Assembly: GCA_028718525.1 (NCBI GenBank) | Contig: JAQULP010000001.1 | Coordinates: 169,778 to 233,777, forward strand | Direction: 5' to 3' | Length of the DNA: 64,000 nt | Source of the DNA: Sulfuricurvum sp. | GTDB taxonomy: Bacteria > Campylobacterota > Campylobacteria > Campylobacterales > Sulfurimonadaceae | Part shown: positions 15,998 through 24,776 of the stretch, piece by piece | Numbering within the stretch: the stretch's first letter is position 1 | Layout of the letters: every line of letters starts with the position of its first letter | Translations under genes and position numbers: made by a program | The notes under the pieces: generated by a model | Database searches by the model: none | The model's input: only the letters and a program-made list of their open reading frames with translations | What the model was told of the DNA's origin: nothing

Positions 15998-16039
15998 AAG
16001 ACACCTTCAACATTTTCGAAAAAAAGGTGAAGGTGTCTT
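15998..16039 (-). promoter_or_regulatory. perfect 12-bp stem-loop in the 5' leader of the cytochrome gene
   Basis: AAGACACCTTCA (15998-16009) and TGAAGGTGTCTT (16028-16039) are exact reverse complements, separated by 18 bases. On the minus strand the hairpin ends 28 bases before the cytochrome ATG, just upstream of its Shine-Dalgarno. No T-run follows directly. It could stabilise the mRNA 5' end, control translation, or be a protein-binding dyad. Confidence 0.6.
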
Positions 16040-16068
16040 CAAACGCCTTAATAATATCGGATAAAGGA

Positions 16069-16082
16069 TAAACGAACGTTTA
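16069..16082. repeat. short palindrome TAAACG-AA-CGTTTA
   Basis: Six-base arms with a two-base centre in the cytochrome upstream region. Its position about 100 bases before the cytochrome ATG would suit an operator upstream of a possible minus-strand TATTAT -10 (16051-16056). Confidence 0.3.
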
Positions 16083-16144
16083 ATAAGGAGAAATTTGATC
16101 TTTATTTTTATTTTTCTATCAAAAATGTATCAAACTCTCCCATC

Positions 16145-16483
16145 TTATTCGTCGTTTTCTCCCCCTTCTTCCTCTTTTTGCATTCCGACTTTTACCTCTT
16201 GGCGAATTTTATCCTGACGGATTTTTCGGTACGCTTTATACTGTGCTTTCGTCAAATCTTCACCGCTCAAACCCACTTCAGCGCCGATCTCTTCGACTGA
16301 AAGTCCCGCTTCGTTCATCATAATCATCCGAAATTCTTTCTTGGTGAGATGACGTTTAAGCGATGCGTACAACAAACGTTCGTCATCTCCGATCTCGACC
16401 GCACTGCACTCATACAACCGGGCCAATACTTCACGAATCGTTTTATCGGGGTTGTAACGCAACCATAATGAATTTTCTAACAT
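16145..16483 (-). CDS. conserved hypothetical, sigma-region-4-like HTH protein
   Basis: 112 aa, not assigned to a named family. The middle (LTKKEFRMIMMNEAGLSVEE, then IGAEVGLSGEDLTKAQYKAY) looks like a helix-turn-helix of the sigma-70 region-4 kind, with a run of Lys/Arg after it and an acidic tail (EEEGGENDE). The N-terminus (MLENSLWLRYNPDKTIREVL) has no domain I recognise. It would suit a small DNA-binding regulator. It is the last gene of the serB operon, preceded by AAGGAAAG. Confidence 0.7.
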   Translation of the reverse strand: MLENSLWLRYNPDKTIREVLARLYECSAVEIGDDERLLYASLKRHLTKKEFRMIMMNEAGLSVEEIGAEVGLSGEDLTKAQYKAYRKIRQDKIRQEVKVGMQKEEEGGENDE

Positions 16484-16495
16484 TTTTCTTTCCTT

Positions 16496-16549
16496 TCAAT
16501 AGACACGAACTTGATCCGAACGATGGGTACGGATAGTTCTGCTTTTCAT
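16496..16549 (-). CDS. candidate 17-aa basic micro-ORF
   Basis: A short frame MKSRTIRTHRSDQVRVY lies between serB and the 112-aa gene. It has a good Shine-Dalgarno (TTGAGGAAACTC before the ATG) and its TGA is 12 bases before the next ATG, with the next gene's Shine-Dalgarno (AAGGAAAG) directly following, as expected for translational coupling. Five Arg and one Lys in 17 residues. It could be a leader peptide or a tiny protein; chance occurrence cannot be excluded. Confidence 0.35.
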   Translation of the reverse strand: MKSRTIRTHRSDQVRVY

Positions 16550-16601
16550 GAGTTTCCTCAACCTGCCTCTACCGGCAACATCCCCTGCCTATCCGTTATG
16601 C

Positions 16602-17231
16602 TTAAGCGAATACTTTGGTAATAATCTGGGTAAGATCTTTCGTATCGACGATGACATTCGCCTCTTTCTTCAGAATCTCTTTGGCGCAAAACGCGACACG
16701 GGTCCCCGCATGAGCGAACATCGAACGGTCGTTGGCTCCGTCGCCGACAACCATCGTCTCCTCTTCGGTGATTCCGAAAAGTGCCTGCAACCGCTTAAGC
16801 ATATCCCCCTTCGAGAAATCAAACATCATATCTCCGCCGACGAGTCCGGTGAGTTTTCCGTGTTTTTCATGCAATACGTTGGAAAAATCGGCATCATACC
16901 CCAAAATATCTTTTGCGTATGAGGTTGCACTTCGGAAACCGCCGCTAAAACAAACGACTTTAATGCCCCGTTCTTTGAGTGCGGCTATCGTCTCAACGGC
17001 TCCGGGCATATAGGGGAGATTATGACAGATATGTTCTACTTTAGAGAATTCCAACCCTTTAAGCAAACCGACCCGTTGCTGTAGCGATTGAAAAAAATCG
17101 AGTTCACCGTTCATGGCCCGTTCCGTAATCGCGGAAACCTCTTCCCCTATTCCCAATGCTTCAGCAAAAAAATCGATGGTCTCGCCATCCATAAGCGTTG
17201 AATCAAAATCAAATACTGCTAACTTAATCAA
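16602..17231 (-). CDS. serB: phosphoserine phosphatase (HAD family)
   Basis: 209 aa. Hydrolyses O-phosphoserine, the last step of serine synthesis. HAD motif I FDFDSTLMDGETID is at residues 7-20, motif II CFSGGF near 100, and motifs III/IV GDMLKRL and VVGDGANDRSMFAHAG are intact. It has no N-terminal ACT domain, so it is the compact SerB form. It is the first gene of a minus-strand unit with the micro-ORF and the 112-aa gene. Confidence 0.94.
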   Translation of the reverse strand: MIKLAVFDFDSTLMDGETIDFFAEALGIGEEVSAITERAMNGELDFFQSLQQRVGLLKGLEFSKVEHICHNLPYMPGAVETIAALKERGIKVVCFSGGFRSATSYAKDILGYDADFSNVLHEKHGKLTGLVGGDMMFDFSKGDMLKRLQALFGITEEETMVVGDGANDRSMFAHAGTRVAFCAKEILKKEANVIVDTKDLTQIITKVFA

Positions 17232-17282
17232 AAGATACTATCCTCTTTGTTATAATGACGCAATTATATCCAAGGGCACCTT

Positions 17283-18191
17283 TTGTTCGAATCATTTATC
17301 CACAAACTCCGTCACGGAACCTATATCACACTGGAAACCACCCCTTCACGGTCGGCACAATTTGCCCCGACAATCGAAAAGATTGCGGCATTGGGTCTGG
17401 ATAAACTGGTGGACGGTTTCAGTACTACCGACAACCCTTTGGCTAAATTAAAATATAACGCCCTTTTTGCGGCCGTAAGACTGCAGGATCGTTTTTCCCT
17501 TCCGGCACTCGCCACCATGACCATGCGTGACCGTAACCGTATCGCCCTTCAATCCGATCTGCTCGGCTCCAATGAGTCGAATGTCCGGGCTATCCTTGCC
17601 ATTACCGGTGACAGCGCACACTACTCCGATCAGCCGCATGCGAAAGGGGTATTTGAAGGCAACAGCAACCTTCTCCTGGACATCATTTCGACGTTAAACC
17701 GCGGCGTCGATTTGGCCGAGCAAAAACTGATCGCTCCTCCTGCACCGATTTACCCTTTTGCCGTTATCGATTCCTATTCCAAAAACAGTGTTTCCTTGCA
17801 AAAGAAAATGGCTAAAAAAGTAGCCCACGGGGCGATAGGAATTATTACACAGCCCGTTTATGATCTTGAAATTGCAACCAAACTGCTCGAAATGATGGCC
17901 GAAGCGAACGGAGCGTCCCCGCATGAGGAGAAATGTACCCTCATCCTCGGATTTTTTCCGATTACCAAACTCCGAACGGCACGTTTTCTTGATGAAAACG
18001 TCCCCGGCATCCATGTACCGCACCATTGGGTCGAAGCGTTGGAAAAAGCATCACTGGTAAGTCCGGAAGAGGAATATCGGGTAGGATTTGAACTGAGCAA
18101 GACTCTTTTCGAAGAGCTCAAAGCGCTCCATCCGAAAATACATATTATGACCGCCAACCAATTCGAATTGGCCAAAGCTATTTTAATCTAG
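17283..18191 (+). CDS. methylenetetrahydrofolate reductase-like (MetF) protein
   Basis: 302 aa TIM-barrel protein with MTHFR-type sequence: ITLETTPSRSAQFAPTIEKI, TMRDRNRIALQSDLLG and ILAITGDSAHYSD, then IGIITQPVYDLE and the C-terminal GIHVPHHWVEAL. These match the flavin/folate barrel that makes 5-methyl-tetrahydrofolate for methionine synthesis or C1 metabolism. It diverges from classical MetF in several places, so the exact reaction is not certain. The start codon is TTG at 17283, with AAGGG about nine bases upstream. Confidence 0.82.
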   Translation: MFESFIHKLRHGTYITLETTPSRSAQFAPTIEKIAALGLDKLVDGFSTTDNPLAKLKYNALFAAVRLQDRFSLPALATMTMRDRNRIALQSDLLGSNESNVRAILAITGDSAHYSDQPHAKGVFEGNSNLLLDIISTLNRGVDLAEQKLIAPPAPIYPFAVIDSYSKNSVSLQKKMAKKVAHGAIGIITQPVYDLEIATKLLEMMAEANGASPHEEKCTLILGFFPITKLRTARFLDENVPGIHVPHHWVEALEKASLVSPEEEYRVGFELSKTLFEELKALHPKIHIMTANQFELAKAILI

Positions 18192-18207
18192 CCCCTTGGG
18201 AGGCAGA

Positions 18208-19398
18208 TTACTGAAGGTAATCTGATTCTACAGGTTTGACAGGCTTTTGCGGAAGTGTTCTTACCGGAGCGATGCACGTAGCGTTACAAATAGCAAGCTT
18301 TTCTTGATCGGCAAAATACCCTTTATACCCTCCGTGTTTTTCGGTACATTTTTTTGTGCAAAGGTCCGATTCGACGACATCAGCCTTTTTCTGCTGTTCA
18401 ACGGCGGCAACCTCTTTCTCATAATTGGCTAATTTTGTTTTATAGTCTGCAATCGCTTTCTCATAGCGGTTTTTTCGTTCATCTAATATTTTTAGGAGAG
18501 ATTCTGTTTTCGTTTTTCCGATGAGATCGTATAAAAATTCGTTGAATTGAGGCTGTTTTACCCATTGGGCAATATTCGGCAGTTTTTCCAACATCTCCGG
18601 CTCTGCCAAATTATGTTTGGAAAGATCTTTGATCCCCTCCTTCATCGCTCCGATATTATCACCGACAGCGACGATATTGGCCCTTTTCGTATAAATATCG
18701 ATGAGATCCGGATCAGCGTCCTGTGCTTTTTGCAAACTGGCCAAAGCATCCGCACCGCTTTGGGATTCCGCCTTTTTCACATGGCTTTTTGCAATCTCGA
18801 TTAACGTCGGCGTGATCTCTTGAAGCAAGCTGTTTGCCTTGTCGAAAACAGGGCCACTGATACCCGATGCCTTGATTTGTCGCAACAATCGTGCCGCATC
18901 CACCGGTTGAGTAAGGCGGGTTACATGCAGTTCAGCCGCTTTCAACGCTGCTTCAGGGCTCTCATTTCCGATATTCCATGCCTCTTCATACAGACGTGCC
19001 GCTTTTCCGACCAACCCTTCTGAGAGGGCATTATCGGCATTTTGGATTTGACGATAGGTTTTAAGGGTAAGCGCTACTTTCTCGATTTCCCCTTTATTCC
19101 CCGCCGGAACCAGTACTTTCGCTTTATTAAGTGCCAACTCCGCATTATCAAGTTTGCCGATGCTGATATAGGCCAAAGCCGTATAATAGTACCCTTTGTA
19201 ATCCGTCGGATTCGCCAAAACCGCTTCATCCGCCGCTTTCAATGCTTCAGATGGCTGATTGGAACCCAATTGATCCCGCGCCTGGGTAATCAGCGTCTCA
19301 TAATCTGCGGCATAAACAAAATTCAAACTGCCAACCATAAATGAGAGCCATATTATTTTTGATACGGAGCCGTACCCTTTATCCGATATAGATGCCAT
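18208..19398 (-). CDS. exported tetratricopeptide-repeat protein
   Basis: 396 aa with an unusual 15-residue leader before a hydrophobic signal (IIWLSFMVGSLNFVYAADY). TPR units cover about residues 35-120 (ALKAADEAVLANPTDYKGYY, then a LDNAELALNKAKVLVP unit), followed by further helices, a Lys/Glu coiled coil (KTKLANYEKEVAAVEQQKKA) and four cysteines near the C-terminus (CTKKCTEKHG, CNATC). A periplasmic scaffold or assembly role is likely, but I know no named homologue. It is a single gene, close to the metF-like stop (convergent). Confidence 0.75.
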   Translation of the reverse strand: MASISDKGYGSVSKIIWLSFMVGSLNFVYAADYETLITQARDQLGSNQPSEALKAADEAVLANPTDYKGYYYTALAYISIGKLDNAELALNKAKVLVPAGNKGEIEKVALTLKTYRQIQNADNALSEGLVGKAARLYEEAWNIGNESPEAALKAAELHVTRLTQPVDAARLLRQIKASGISGPVFDKANSLLQEITPTLIEIAKSHVKKAESQSGADALASLQKAQDADPDLIDIYTKRANIVAVGDNIGAMKEGIKDLSKHNLAEPEMLEKLPNIAQWVKQPQFNEFLYDLIGKTKTESLLKILDERKNRYEKAIADYKTKLANYEKEVAAVEQQKKADVVESDLCTKKCTEKHGGYKGYFADQEKLAICNATCIAPVRTLPQKPVKPVESDYLQ

Positions 19399-19461
19399 TT
19401 TAATGCTGCCTTTTCTTTATTAGATTGCTTTTATGCCGATAGCATAGCGTTCCTGGGAAGT

Positions 19462-21360
19462 TTATTGTTCCTCTAACATTCTGTCCATCAGAATAAATAA
19501 TTCATGCGATGCTTTTTCCATCTCTTCGAAATTGGCGATAATCGCTTCGGTATGCCCGATGCAATCACCTTTATGGACAAATTCGAGGTTTTTATTCGCT
19601 TTGGTATGCACGAGTGCATGAGGCTCGCGTAATTGCGGATAGCTGCTGGTTTTGCCAAAACGGCGTTTCCCCTCATCATCATACCATTTCCCCATACGGC
19701 ATTGGTGCGAATCCATTATATCAAGTTGTTGCTCACATCTCATAATACTGTTATACGCACGCGATTTGTAGAGGATGTGATCAATCTTCGCCAATACGAC
19801 GAAAACACTGTTCTCCATCCGATACGATGAATCCACGATACGCGAAGAGCTTTCATTCAAATGGATCAGCGTCTCTTCGAAATTATTAATCTTTTCACTC
19901 GAACTCTCTACGACGCTGTTCATCTCTTCGGCACTGGCTTGAATATCGCTCATGTCCTGCTGCAAGGAGTTGATGGAGACCGAAATCTCGCCGGTTGCTT
20001 TATGGGTGCGTTCCGCCAACTTGCGCACTTCATCGGCAACAACCGCAAAGCCGCGCCCGTGTTCTCCGGCGCGGGCCGCTTCAATCGCTGCATTCAGAGC
20101 CAATAAGTTCGTTTGATCGGCAATATCGGTAATCAAACGGATAATCGAAGTGATTTCAACGGTACGGCTGGCAATATGACTGATTGCATCGTTGTTGTTG
20201 CTCACTTTTTCGGTCAACATCCCAAGATCAGCGACAATGTCACCGATCGTTTGACGGCTGTCATCGGCAAGAGTCGCCGCATCTTTCGTAGCCGAAGTCA
20301 CTTGTTTGAGATTTTGGATGTTATGGTTCAAATCTGTTTGGATGACGCTTAAGCTTTCGGTTACCTGGATATTGAGACGGCTTAGTTCCGCATTCAGCGC
20401 ATCACGCCGTTTTTTATGTTCCTGATCTTCCATGATCGCGATACTCTCACCTACCCGCGCAATCGCATCGACGAAAGCCCCATGCATCCCTTCGTCACTG
20501 ATGCGACGGGAAAAATCCCCGGCCGTCGCATTGGCGATAGAGGTATTAATCTGAACAATAAAATTCTCGATCTGTTTGAGAAGCTGCTGCAGTGCCTCGG
20601 CCATAATCCCAAGCTCCGTTCCCGGATAAGCATCAATATGGGTATTGGAAAAATTCCCCTCCGACACACGTTTGATAACCGACGTTAAACACTCCAAAGT
20701 CGTAACAATCGATTTTTGGACCAACGACGCAAACAGGAAAATCACGATTGCGACGATGAATCCGCATACAAGGACAAAAATTTTATAAAAACTGATTTCA
20801 TTATGCAAATCGACCGAAGCATTTTCCAAAACCGCTTGCTGCAGTTTCACGACTTTTTCAAAATCATCTCGTGATGCATCGGCATAGGGGGTCAATTCTC
20901 TCTTATATTTAGCATAAATATCGTTACTGCTGATCGCTATTGCGTCACGATCGAGTCCGTTCATCATGGCATACGAGTTATCCAAAAACTGTGTCGTACT
21001 TGTTTTGGCATGAAGGAGAAGCGTGCGGGATTCTTCATCGTTAGAAATTTTTTCCAACTTTGCAAAAGCGCTGTTAATTCTATCTATACGCTCTTTTAAT
21101 CTCTCCATATTTTTATCGTAACTGCCGCCGAGCATGATATCCCGGCTTGTTCGGCTTACGTAGTTCAGATCTTTTTCAATCTCTAAAGCCAGCAATGCCC
21201 CTTGCGTCGAATTGTTTTTAAGCTCATCGTATTTCGATTCTATACTGCTTAAAGCAAAAAAAACAAAAACCGATGCACCGATGACGGCAAATGTAGCGGC
21301 AATAACCAGATAACGCATCCGCTGACGGATACTCAGTTTGCTGAGTGTGTGAATAAGCAT
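19462..21360 (-). CDS. methyl-accepting chemotaxis protein with C-terminal CZB zinc-binding domain
   Basis: 632 aa. Two membrane helices (about 15-35 and 188-212) flank a four-helix-bundle periplasmic sensor; a HAMP domain follows, then the signalling hairpin with the conserved tip ([20 protein letters not shown], then [20 protein letters not shown]). The last 100 residues are a CZB domain: [10 protein letters not shown] and later HALVH and GHTEAI supply the His/Cys ligands. CZB domains bind zinc and react with oxidants such as HOCl in other bacteria. The ligand of the periplasmic domain is unknown. It probably signals to CheA; cheY is encoded 8 kb away. Confidence 0.93.
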   Translation of the reverse strand: MLIHTLSKLSIRQRMRYLVIAATFAVIGASVFVFFALSSIESKYDELKNNSTQGALLALEIEKDLNYVSRTSRDIMLGGSYDKNMERLKERIDRINSAFAKLEKISNDEESRTLLLHAKTSTTQFLDNSYAMMNGLDRDAIAISSNDIYAKYKRELTPYADASRDDFEKVVKLQQAVLENASVDLHNEISFYKIFVLVCGFIVAIVIFLFASLVQKSIVTTLECLTSVIKRVSEGNFSNTHIDAYPGTELGIMAEALQQLLKQIENFIVQINTSIANATAGDFSRRISDEGMHGAFVDAIARVGESIAIMEDQEHKKRRDALNAELSRLNIQVTESLSVIQTDLNHNIQNLKQVTSATKDAATLADDSRQTIGDIVADLGMLTEKVSNNNDAISHIASRTVEITSIIRLITDIADQTNLLALNAAIEAARAGEHGRGFAVVADEVRKLAERTHKATGEISVSINSLQQDMSDIQASAEEMNSVVESSSEKINNFEETLIHLNESSSRIVDSSYRMENSVFVVLAKIDHILYKSRAYNSIMRCEQQLDIMDSHQCRMGKWYDDEGKRRFGKTSSYPQLREPHALVHTKANKNLEFVHKGDCIGHTEAIIANFEEMEKASHELFILMDRMLEEQ

Positions 21361-21555
21361 AAATAAACCTTTATAAAGCAGCTAAACGCTCACATGTGAT
21401 TTTGAAATGGGATGGCATTATAATATTTTTTTCTATTTCTATCTACAATATCGACCATACCGCTTATGTTTTTCCCGATGCCGTATCCGATTCTACTCTA
21501 CGCGTTGACAAGAATTGGATAAAATACCGTTAAAATCGAAGATAAGGATGTAGGT
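21361..21555. promoter_or_regulatory. divergent promoter region of the chemoreceptor and ovoA
   Basis: 195 bases without a gene. A consensus -35 TTGACA is at 21505-21510 on the plus strand, followed 18-20 bases later by TTAAAAT as a possible -10 for ovoA. On the minus strand TATAAT (21417-21422) is a candidate -10 for the chemoreceptor. I saw no clear sigma-28 or sigma-54 element. Confidence 0.4.
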
Positions 21556-22974
21556 GTGTTGCACAAACAGATGACATCAATACGTTTAGACGGAGAGGAT
21601 ACGGCTCTCAAACGGCTTGAACTCCGAGCCTATTTTCACCAAAGCTATACGCTTTTTGAATCACTTTTTGAACTTTTGATCTCCGATGAAGTCTTTTACC
21701 GCCAATCCGAACCGACCCGCCATCCCATGATCTTTTATTTTGGCCATACCGCTATTTTCTACATTAATAAACTTGTGGCGTCCGGGGCATTAACCGAACG
21801 GATCAATCCCCATTTTGAAGCCCTGTTTGCCGTCGGTGTCGATGAAATGACCTGGGATGCGAGCAGTGACTCGCTTCAATGGCCCAGAGTGGATGAAGTT
21901 CGTCAATACCGGGCCCAAGTACGATCGTTAGTCGATCATTTGATCATGACGCTCCCTATGCAGTTGCCGATTACCCAAGAAAACCCTTTCTGGGCTATCT
22001 GGATGGGAATTGAACATGAACGGATCCATATCGAAACTTCCAGCGTGCTCCACCGCCAAATGCCCTTGGAATATGTCCGTTCCCACCCCGAATTTCCGAT
22101 TTGTCCTTTGCAGGGTGAAACTCCCGAAAACAGCATGGTTGCTTTTGAGGGGAGGGAAATCTCCATGGGCAAAGGGGATGAAGATCACGGTTTTTACGGA
22201 TGGGATAATGAATACGGCAACATGAACGGTTACGTGGATGATTTCCAAGTTTCCAAGTATCTGGTCAGCAACGGCGAATTTTTGGATTTTGTATCGGCAA
22301 ACGGCTACACCACTCCCCGATGGTGGGACGATGAAGGGCTGAAATTTTTGGAGATCAAAAGAGCAACCTGTCCGCCGTTTTGGGTGCCGCAAGCGGATGG
22401 AAGCTATACGTTTCGAACGCTTACGGACGAAATTCCGATGCCTTACAATTGGCCGGTTGAAGTCAATGCTCTTGAAGCAGAAGCATTCTGCCGATGGAAA
22501 AGTGCACAGGAGGGTGAGATTTATCGTCTCCCGACCGAAGCCCAATGGCGTATAATGAGCGAAAGGGGAGGGATGGCCCAAGCGGTCTTCGACGATCGGC
22601 GTGCCAATATCAATCTCGCCCATTTTGCCTCTTCCGTTCCCGTAGATACCTTCGCCCATGGGGAGCTATATGACGTCGTCGGAAACGTATGGCAATGGAC
22701 GCAAACCCAAATGGATGCCTATGAAGGGTTTGCAACGCATCCGTGGTACGACGATTTTTCGGAACCGACGTTTGACGGAAAACACAATTTGATCAAAGGG
22801 GGATCGTGGATTTCGACGGGCAATGAGATCCTTCTGGAATCGCGCTACGCGTTCCGCCGCCATTTTACTCAGCATGCCGGCTTTCGGTACGTCACCGGTG
22901 AGCACGAAGATGAAAATCAAAAATATGCGCGGATCGAACAAATGTACACCGAATGGAAAAAACGGTATGGATGA
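21556..22974 (+). CDS. ovoA: 5-histidylcysteine sulfoxide synthase (OvoA-type, no methyltransferase domain)
   Basis: 472 aa nonhaem-iron enzyme that joins cysteine to the imidazole of histidine and oxidises the sulfur, the first step of ovothiol synthesis. An N-terminal DinB-like domain holds the iron ligands (H64 in YFGHTAIF, and H154/H158 in EHERIHIE). The C-terminal FGE-sulfatase-like domain (from about 195) ends with VVGNVWQWT and LIKGGSWIS. The SAM methyltransferase domain that extends classical OvoA to about 700 aa is absent. The start is GTG at 21556 or TTG at 21559 behind AAGGA. It overlaps the next gene by eight bases. Confidence 0.88.
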   Translation: MLHKQMTSIRLDGEDTALKRLELRAYFHQSYTLFESLFELLISDEVFYRQSEPTRHPMIFYFGHTAIFYINKLVASGALTERINPHFEALFAVGVDEMTWDASSDSLQWPRVDEVRQYRAQVRSLVDHLIMTLPMQLPITQENPFWAIWMGIEHERIHIETSSVLHRQMPLEYVRSHPEFPICPLQGETPENSMVAFEGREISMGKGDEDHGFYGWDNEYGNMNGYVDDFQVSKYLVSNGEFLDFVSANGYTTPRWWDDEGLKFLEIKRATCPPFWVPQADGSYTFRTLTDEIPMPYNWPVEVNALEAEAFCRWKSAQEGEIYRLPTEAQWRIMSERGGMAQAVFDDRRANINLAHFASSVPVDTFAHGELYDVVGNVWQWTQTQMDAYEGFATHPWYDDFSEPTFDGKHNLIKGGSWISTGNEILLESRYAFRRHFTQHAGFRYVTGEHEDENQKYARIEQMYTEWKKRYG

Positions 22975-24130
22975 ATTCGAGTTTATCGACCGAGCCTCTA
23001 CCAACGCAGAAAAATACGTTCTCAGAAAAAAGCTGTTCGGGACGGAAGAAGTTCTCCCAATGTGGGTGGCCGATATGGATCTTGCCACACCTCAGTGTGT
23101 TCTTGATTCCGTACGCAAACGTCTCCTCCACCCCGTTATCGGGTATGAAATCATGCGTGACAAAGCCTATGACGCCCAAATAGCCTGGGTTGAAACCCAT
23201 CACGCGTTTACCATGCAGCGGGAGTGGCTAAGCTACTCCCCCTCGGTGGTGGCTTCCATCGGATGTGCCATTCGGGCTTTGAGTGAAGAGGGGGATGAAG
23301 TCATAGTCATGGATCCTGTCTATCCCCCATTTTTTTCGATGGTTCAGGAAAACCGCCGTCGCCTTATCCGCCATCCGTTACGCCAAGACGATCAGGGAAT
23401 ATACCGTTTCGATAGCGCATTACTCCGTTCGCAGCTCACCCCCAAAACCAAACTATTACTGCTGTGTTCCCCCCATAATCCTATCGGAAGGGTGTGGAGC
23501 CGTGAAGAGCTGGAAACACTCGGCACCCTCTGTTTAGAAAACAATATTCGTATCATCAGCGATGAGATACATTCCGATATTGTCTATAAACCCCATCGAC
23601 ATACCCCTATAGCATCTCTATCCGCTGAACTTTTGGAAAACAGCGTCACCTTATTGGGACCGGGTAAAACGTTTAATATGGCGGGATTTTCCATCTCGAC
23701 GGTTTCAATCCCTTCCAAAGATTTGCGCGATGCGTATGAGAAAGAGCGCAGACGCCTGCATTGGGGAGATGGTGCGGTGTTATCGCATGTCGCTTTGGAA
23801 ACAGCCTATACCGATGGAACGGCTTGGCATCAAAAACTTTTAGAGCACCTGCAACACAATCGGCACGCGATCGAAACGTCTCTCTCAGCCCATCCGAAAA
23901 TTGCCTTTCGCCAACCCGAGGCGACCTATCTCGCGTGGCTCGACTGCCGAGCTTTCGGGATGGGAGATCGGGAATTGAGAGATTTTTTTATTCAAAAGGC
24001 GGGACTTGGGCTCAGCCCCGGCCTAAGTTTCGGTAAAGAGGGATCGGGCTTCATGCGGCTTAATTTCGCCGTCTCTTCGGATAAACTCAACACGGCACTG
24101 CTTCAGTTAGAGAGGCTGTCTAATGGATAA
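22967..24130 (+). CDS. PatB/MalY-family PLP-dependent C-S lyase (OvoB candidate)
   Basis: 387 aa fold-type I aminotransferase-like enzyme. PatB-family hallmarks: EVLPMWVADMDLATPQCVLD at the N-terminus, SPSVVASIGCAIRALSEEGD, CSPHNPIGRVW, ISDEIHSDIVYKPHRHTPIA, and the PLP lysine in GPGKTFNMAGFSIS. The family cleaves C-S bonds (cystathionine beta-lyase). Overlap with ovoA strongly suggests it is the sulfoxide lyase (OvoB) releasing 5-thiohistidine from the OvoA product. A general cystathionine beta-lyase is the alternative. The ATG at 22967 was chosen because PatB proteins start just before DEFxFIDR; the open frame upstream is antisense-like extension within ovoA. Confidence 0.82.
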   Translation: MDEFEFIDRASTNAEKYVLRKKLFGTEEVLPMWVADMDLATPQCVLDSVRKRLLHPVIGYEIMRDKAYDAQIAWVETHHAFTMQREWLSYSPSVVASIGCAIRALSEEGDEVIVMDPVYPPFFSMVQENRRRLIRHPLRQDDQGIYRFDSALLRSQLTPKTKLLLLCSPHNPIGRVWSREELETLGTLCLENNIRIISDEIHSDIVYKPHRHTPIASLSAELLENSVTLLGPGKTFNMAGFSISTVSIPSKDLRDAYEKERRRLHWGDGAVLSHVALETAYTDGTAWHQKLLEHLQHNRHAIETSLSAHPKIAFRQPEATYLAWLDCRAFGMGDRELRDFFIQKAGLGLSPGLSFGKEGSGFMRLNFAVSSDKLNTALLQLERLSNG

Positions 24131-24533
24131 CAAGATCCTCTCTTTTATCGGCGAACACCATCTTTTGAGTTTGGCTACACAAGGGGAGCGCCTATGGTGC
24201 TGTTCTCTGTTTTACGCTTACGATCATAACCAACATGCGTTTGTCGTCGCATCGGAAGCGACTACCGAACATATGCTTAACGTATCCGCCAATAGCCGTG
24301 TAGCAGGGACGGTAGCACTGGAGACCAAAAGTGTAGGAAAAATTCAGGGGATTCAGTTTTCGGGCGAAATGCGCCTTTGTGACTCTTCTGCGTGTAACGA
24401 GCTTTATTTTAAAGCTTTCCCGTATGCCCGGGTTATGAACCCTACTTTATGGATCATAACGGTAGAAGAGATCAAGATGACCGATAATACCTTGGGATTC
24501 GGGAAGAAACTCAGTTGGAAGCGCCCTTCTTAG
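24123..24533 (+). CDS. pyridoxamine 5'-phosphate oxidase-like (flavin split-barrel) protein
   Basis: 136 aa protein of the small PNPOx-like/UPF0306 (YhbP) group: HHLLSLATQGERLWCCSLFY near residue 12, a middle LNVSANSRVAGTVALETKSV and the strand IQGIQFSGEMRLCD. Such proteins bind FMN, F420 or haem; the ligand here is unknown. It overlaps the C-S lyase gene by eight bases and so is the third gene of the ovoA unit. Its role with thiohistidine synthesis, if any, is inference. Confidence 0.75.
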   Translation: MDNKILSFIGEHHLLSLATQGERLWCCSLFYAYDHNQHAFVVASEATTEHMLNVSANSRVAGTVALETKSVGKIQGIQFSGEMRLCDSSACNELYFKAFPYARVMNPTLWIITVEEIKMTDNTLGFGKKLSWKRPS

Positions 24534-24687
24534 GGAGAAAAAAAGCACACGGCTGACCGCTTGAATTGAGGACAACCTGCGAGGGGATAAATTTGGATTT
24601 AAATCCGTATGCTTTGCATCCGTGAGGCTGATGTGCCTCCCACGTGACAAAATAGTAGCTACATTGATGACAGTTTATTTTTTGCAT
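24511..24687 (-). CDS. small conserved cysteine-containing protein
   Basis: 58 aa. The pattern MQKINCHQCSYYFVTWE, then a QPHGCKAYGFKSKFIPSQVV stretch and SSGQPCAFF matches a small proteobacterial family of unknown function, sometimes mislabelled uracil-DNA glycosylase; the CXXC plus two later Cys suggest a zinc ribbon. I start at the ATG at 24687; the frame continues upstream but without family resemblance. Its 3' end overlaps the convergent PNPOx-like gene by 23 bases. Confidence 0.7.
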   Translation of the reverse strand: MQKINCHQCSYYFVTWEAHQPHGCKAYGFKSKFIPSQVVLNSSGQPCAFFLPKKGASN

Positions 24688-24776
24688 AGGCGAAAGTTTA
24701 GCGTATAATTCGTTTTTTTTAGAACCTAAATTTCGGATCAGTTCTCCCAATCTGAGGAAACTTTTAAAGGATAATA

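Noticed and set aside
21361..21555. Sigma-54 or sigma-28 promoter of the chemoreceptor
   Set aside because: No GG-N10-GC pattern with proper context or TAAA-N15-CGAT-like element could be found.
21928..22659. 243-codon minus-strand open frame inside ovoA
   Set aside because: Antisense to a well-supported OvoA-type gene, no ribosome site and no family resemblance.
22823..22966. N-terminal extension of the PatB-like lyase
   Set aside because: These 48 codons lie in ovoA in another frame, do not resemble the family, and the ATG at 22967 matches the family N-terminus.
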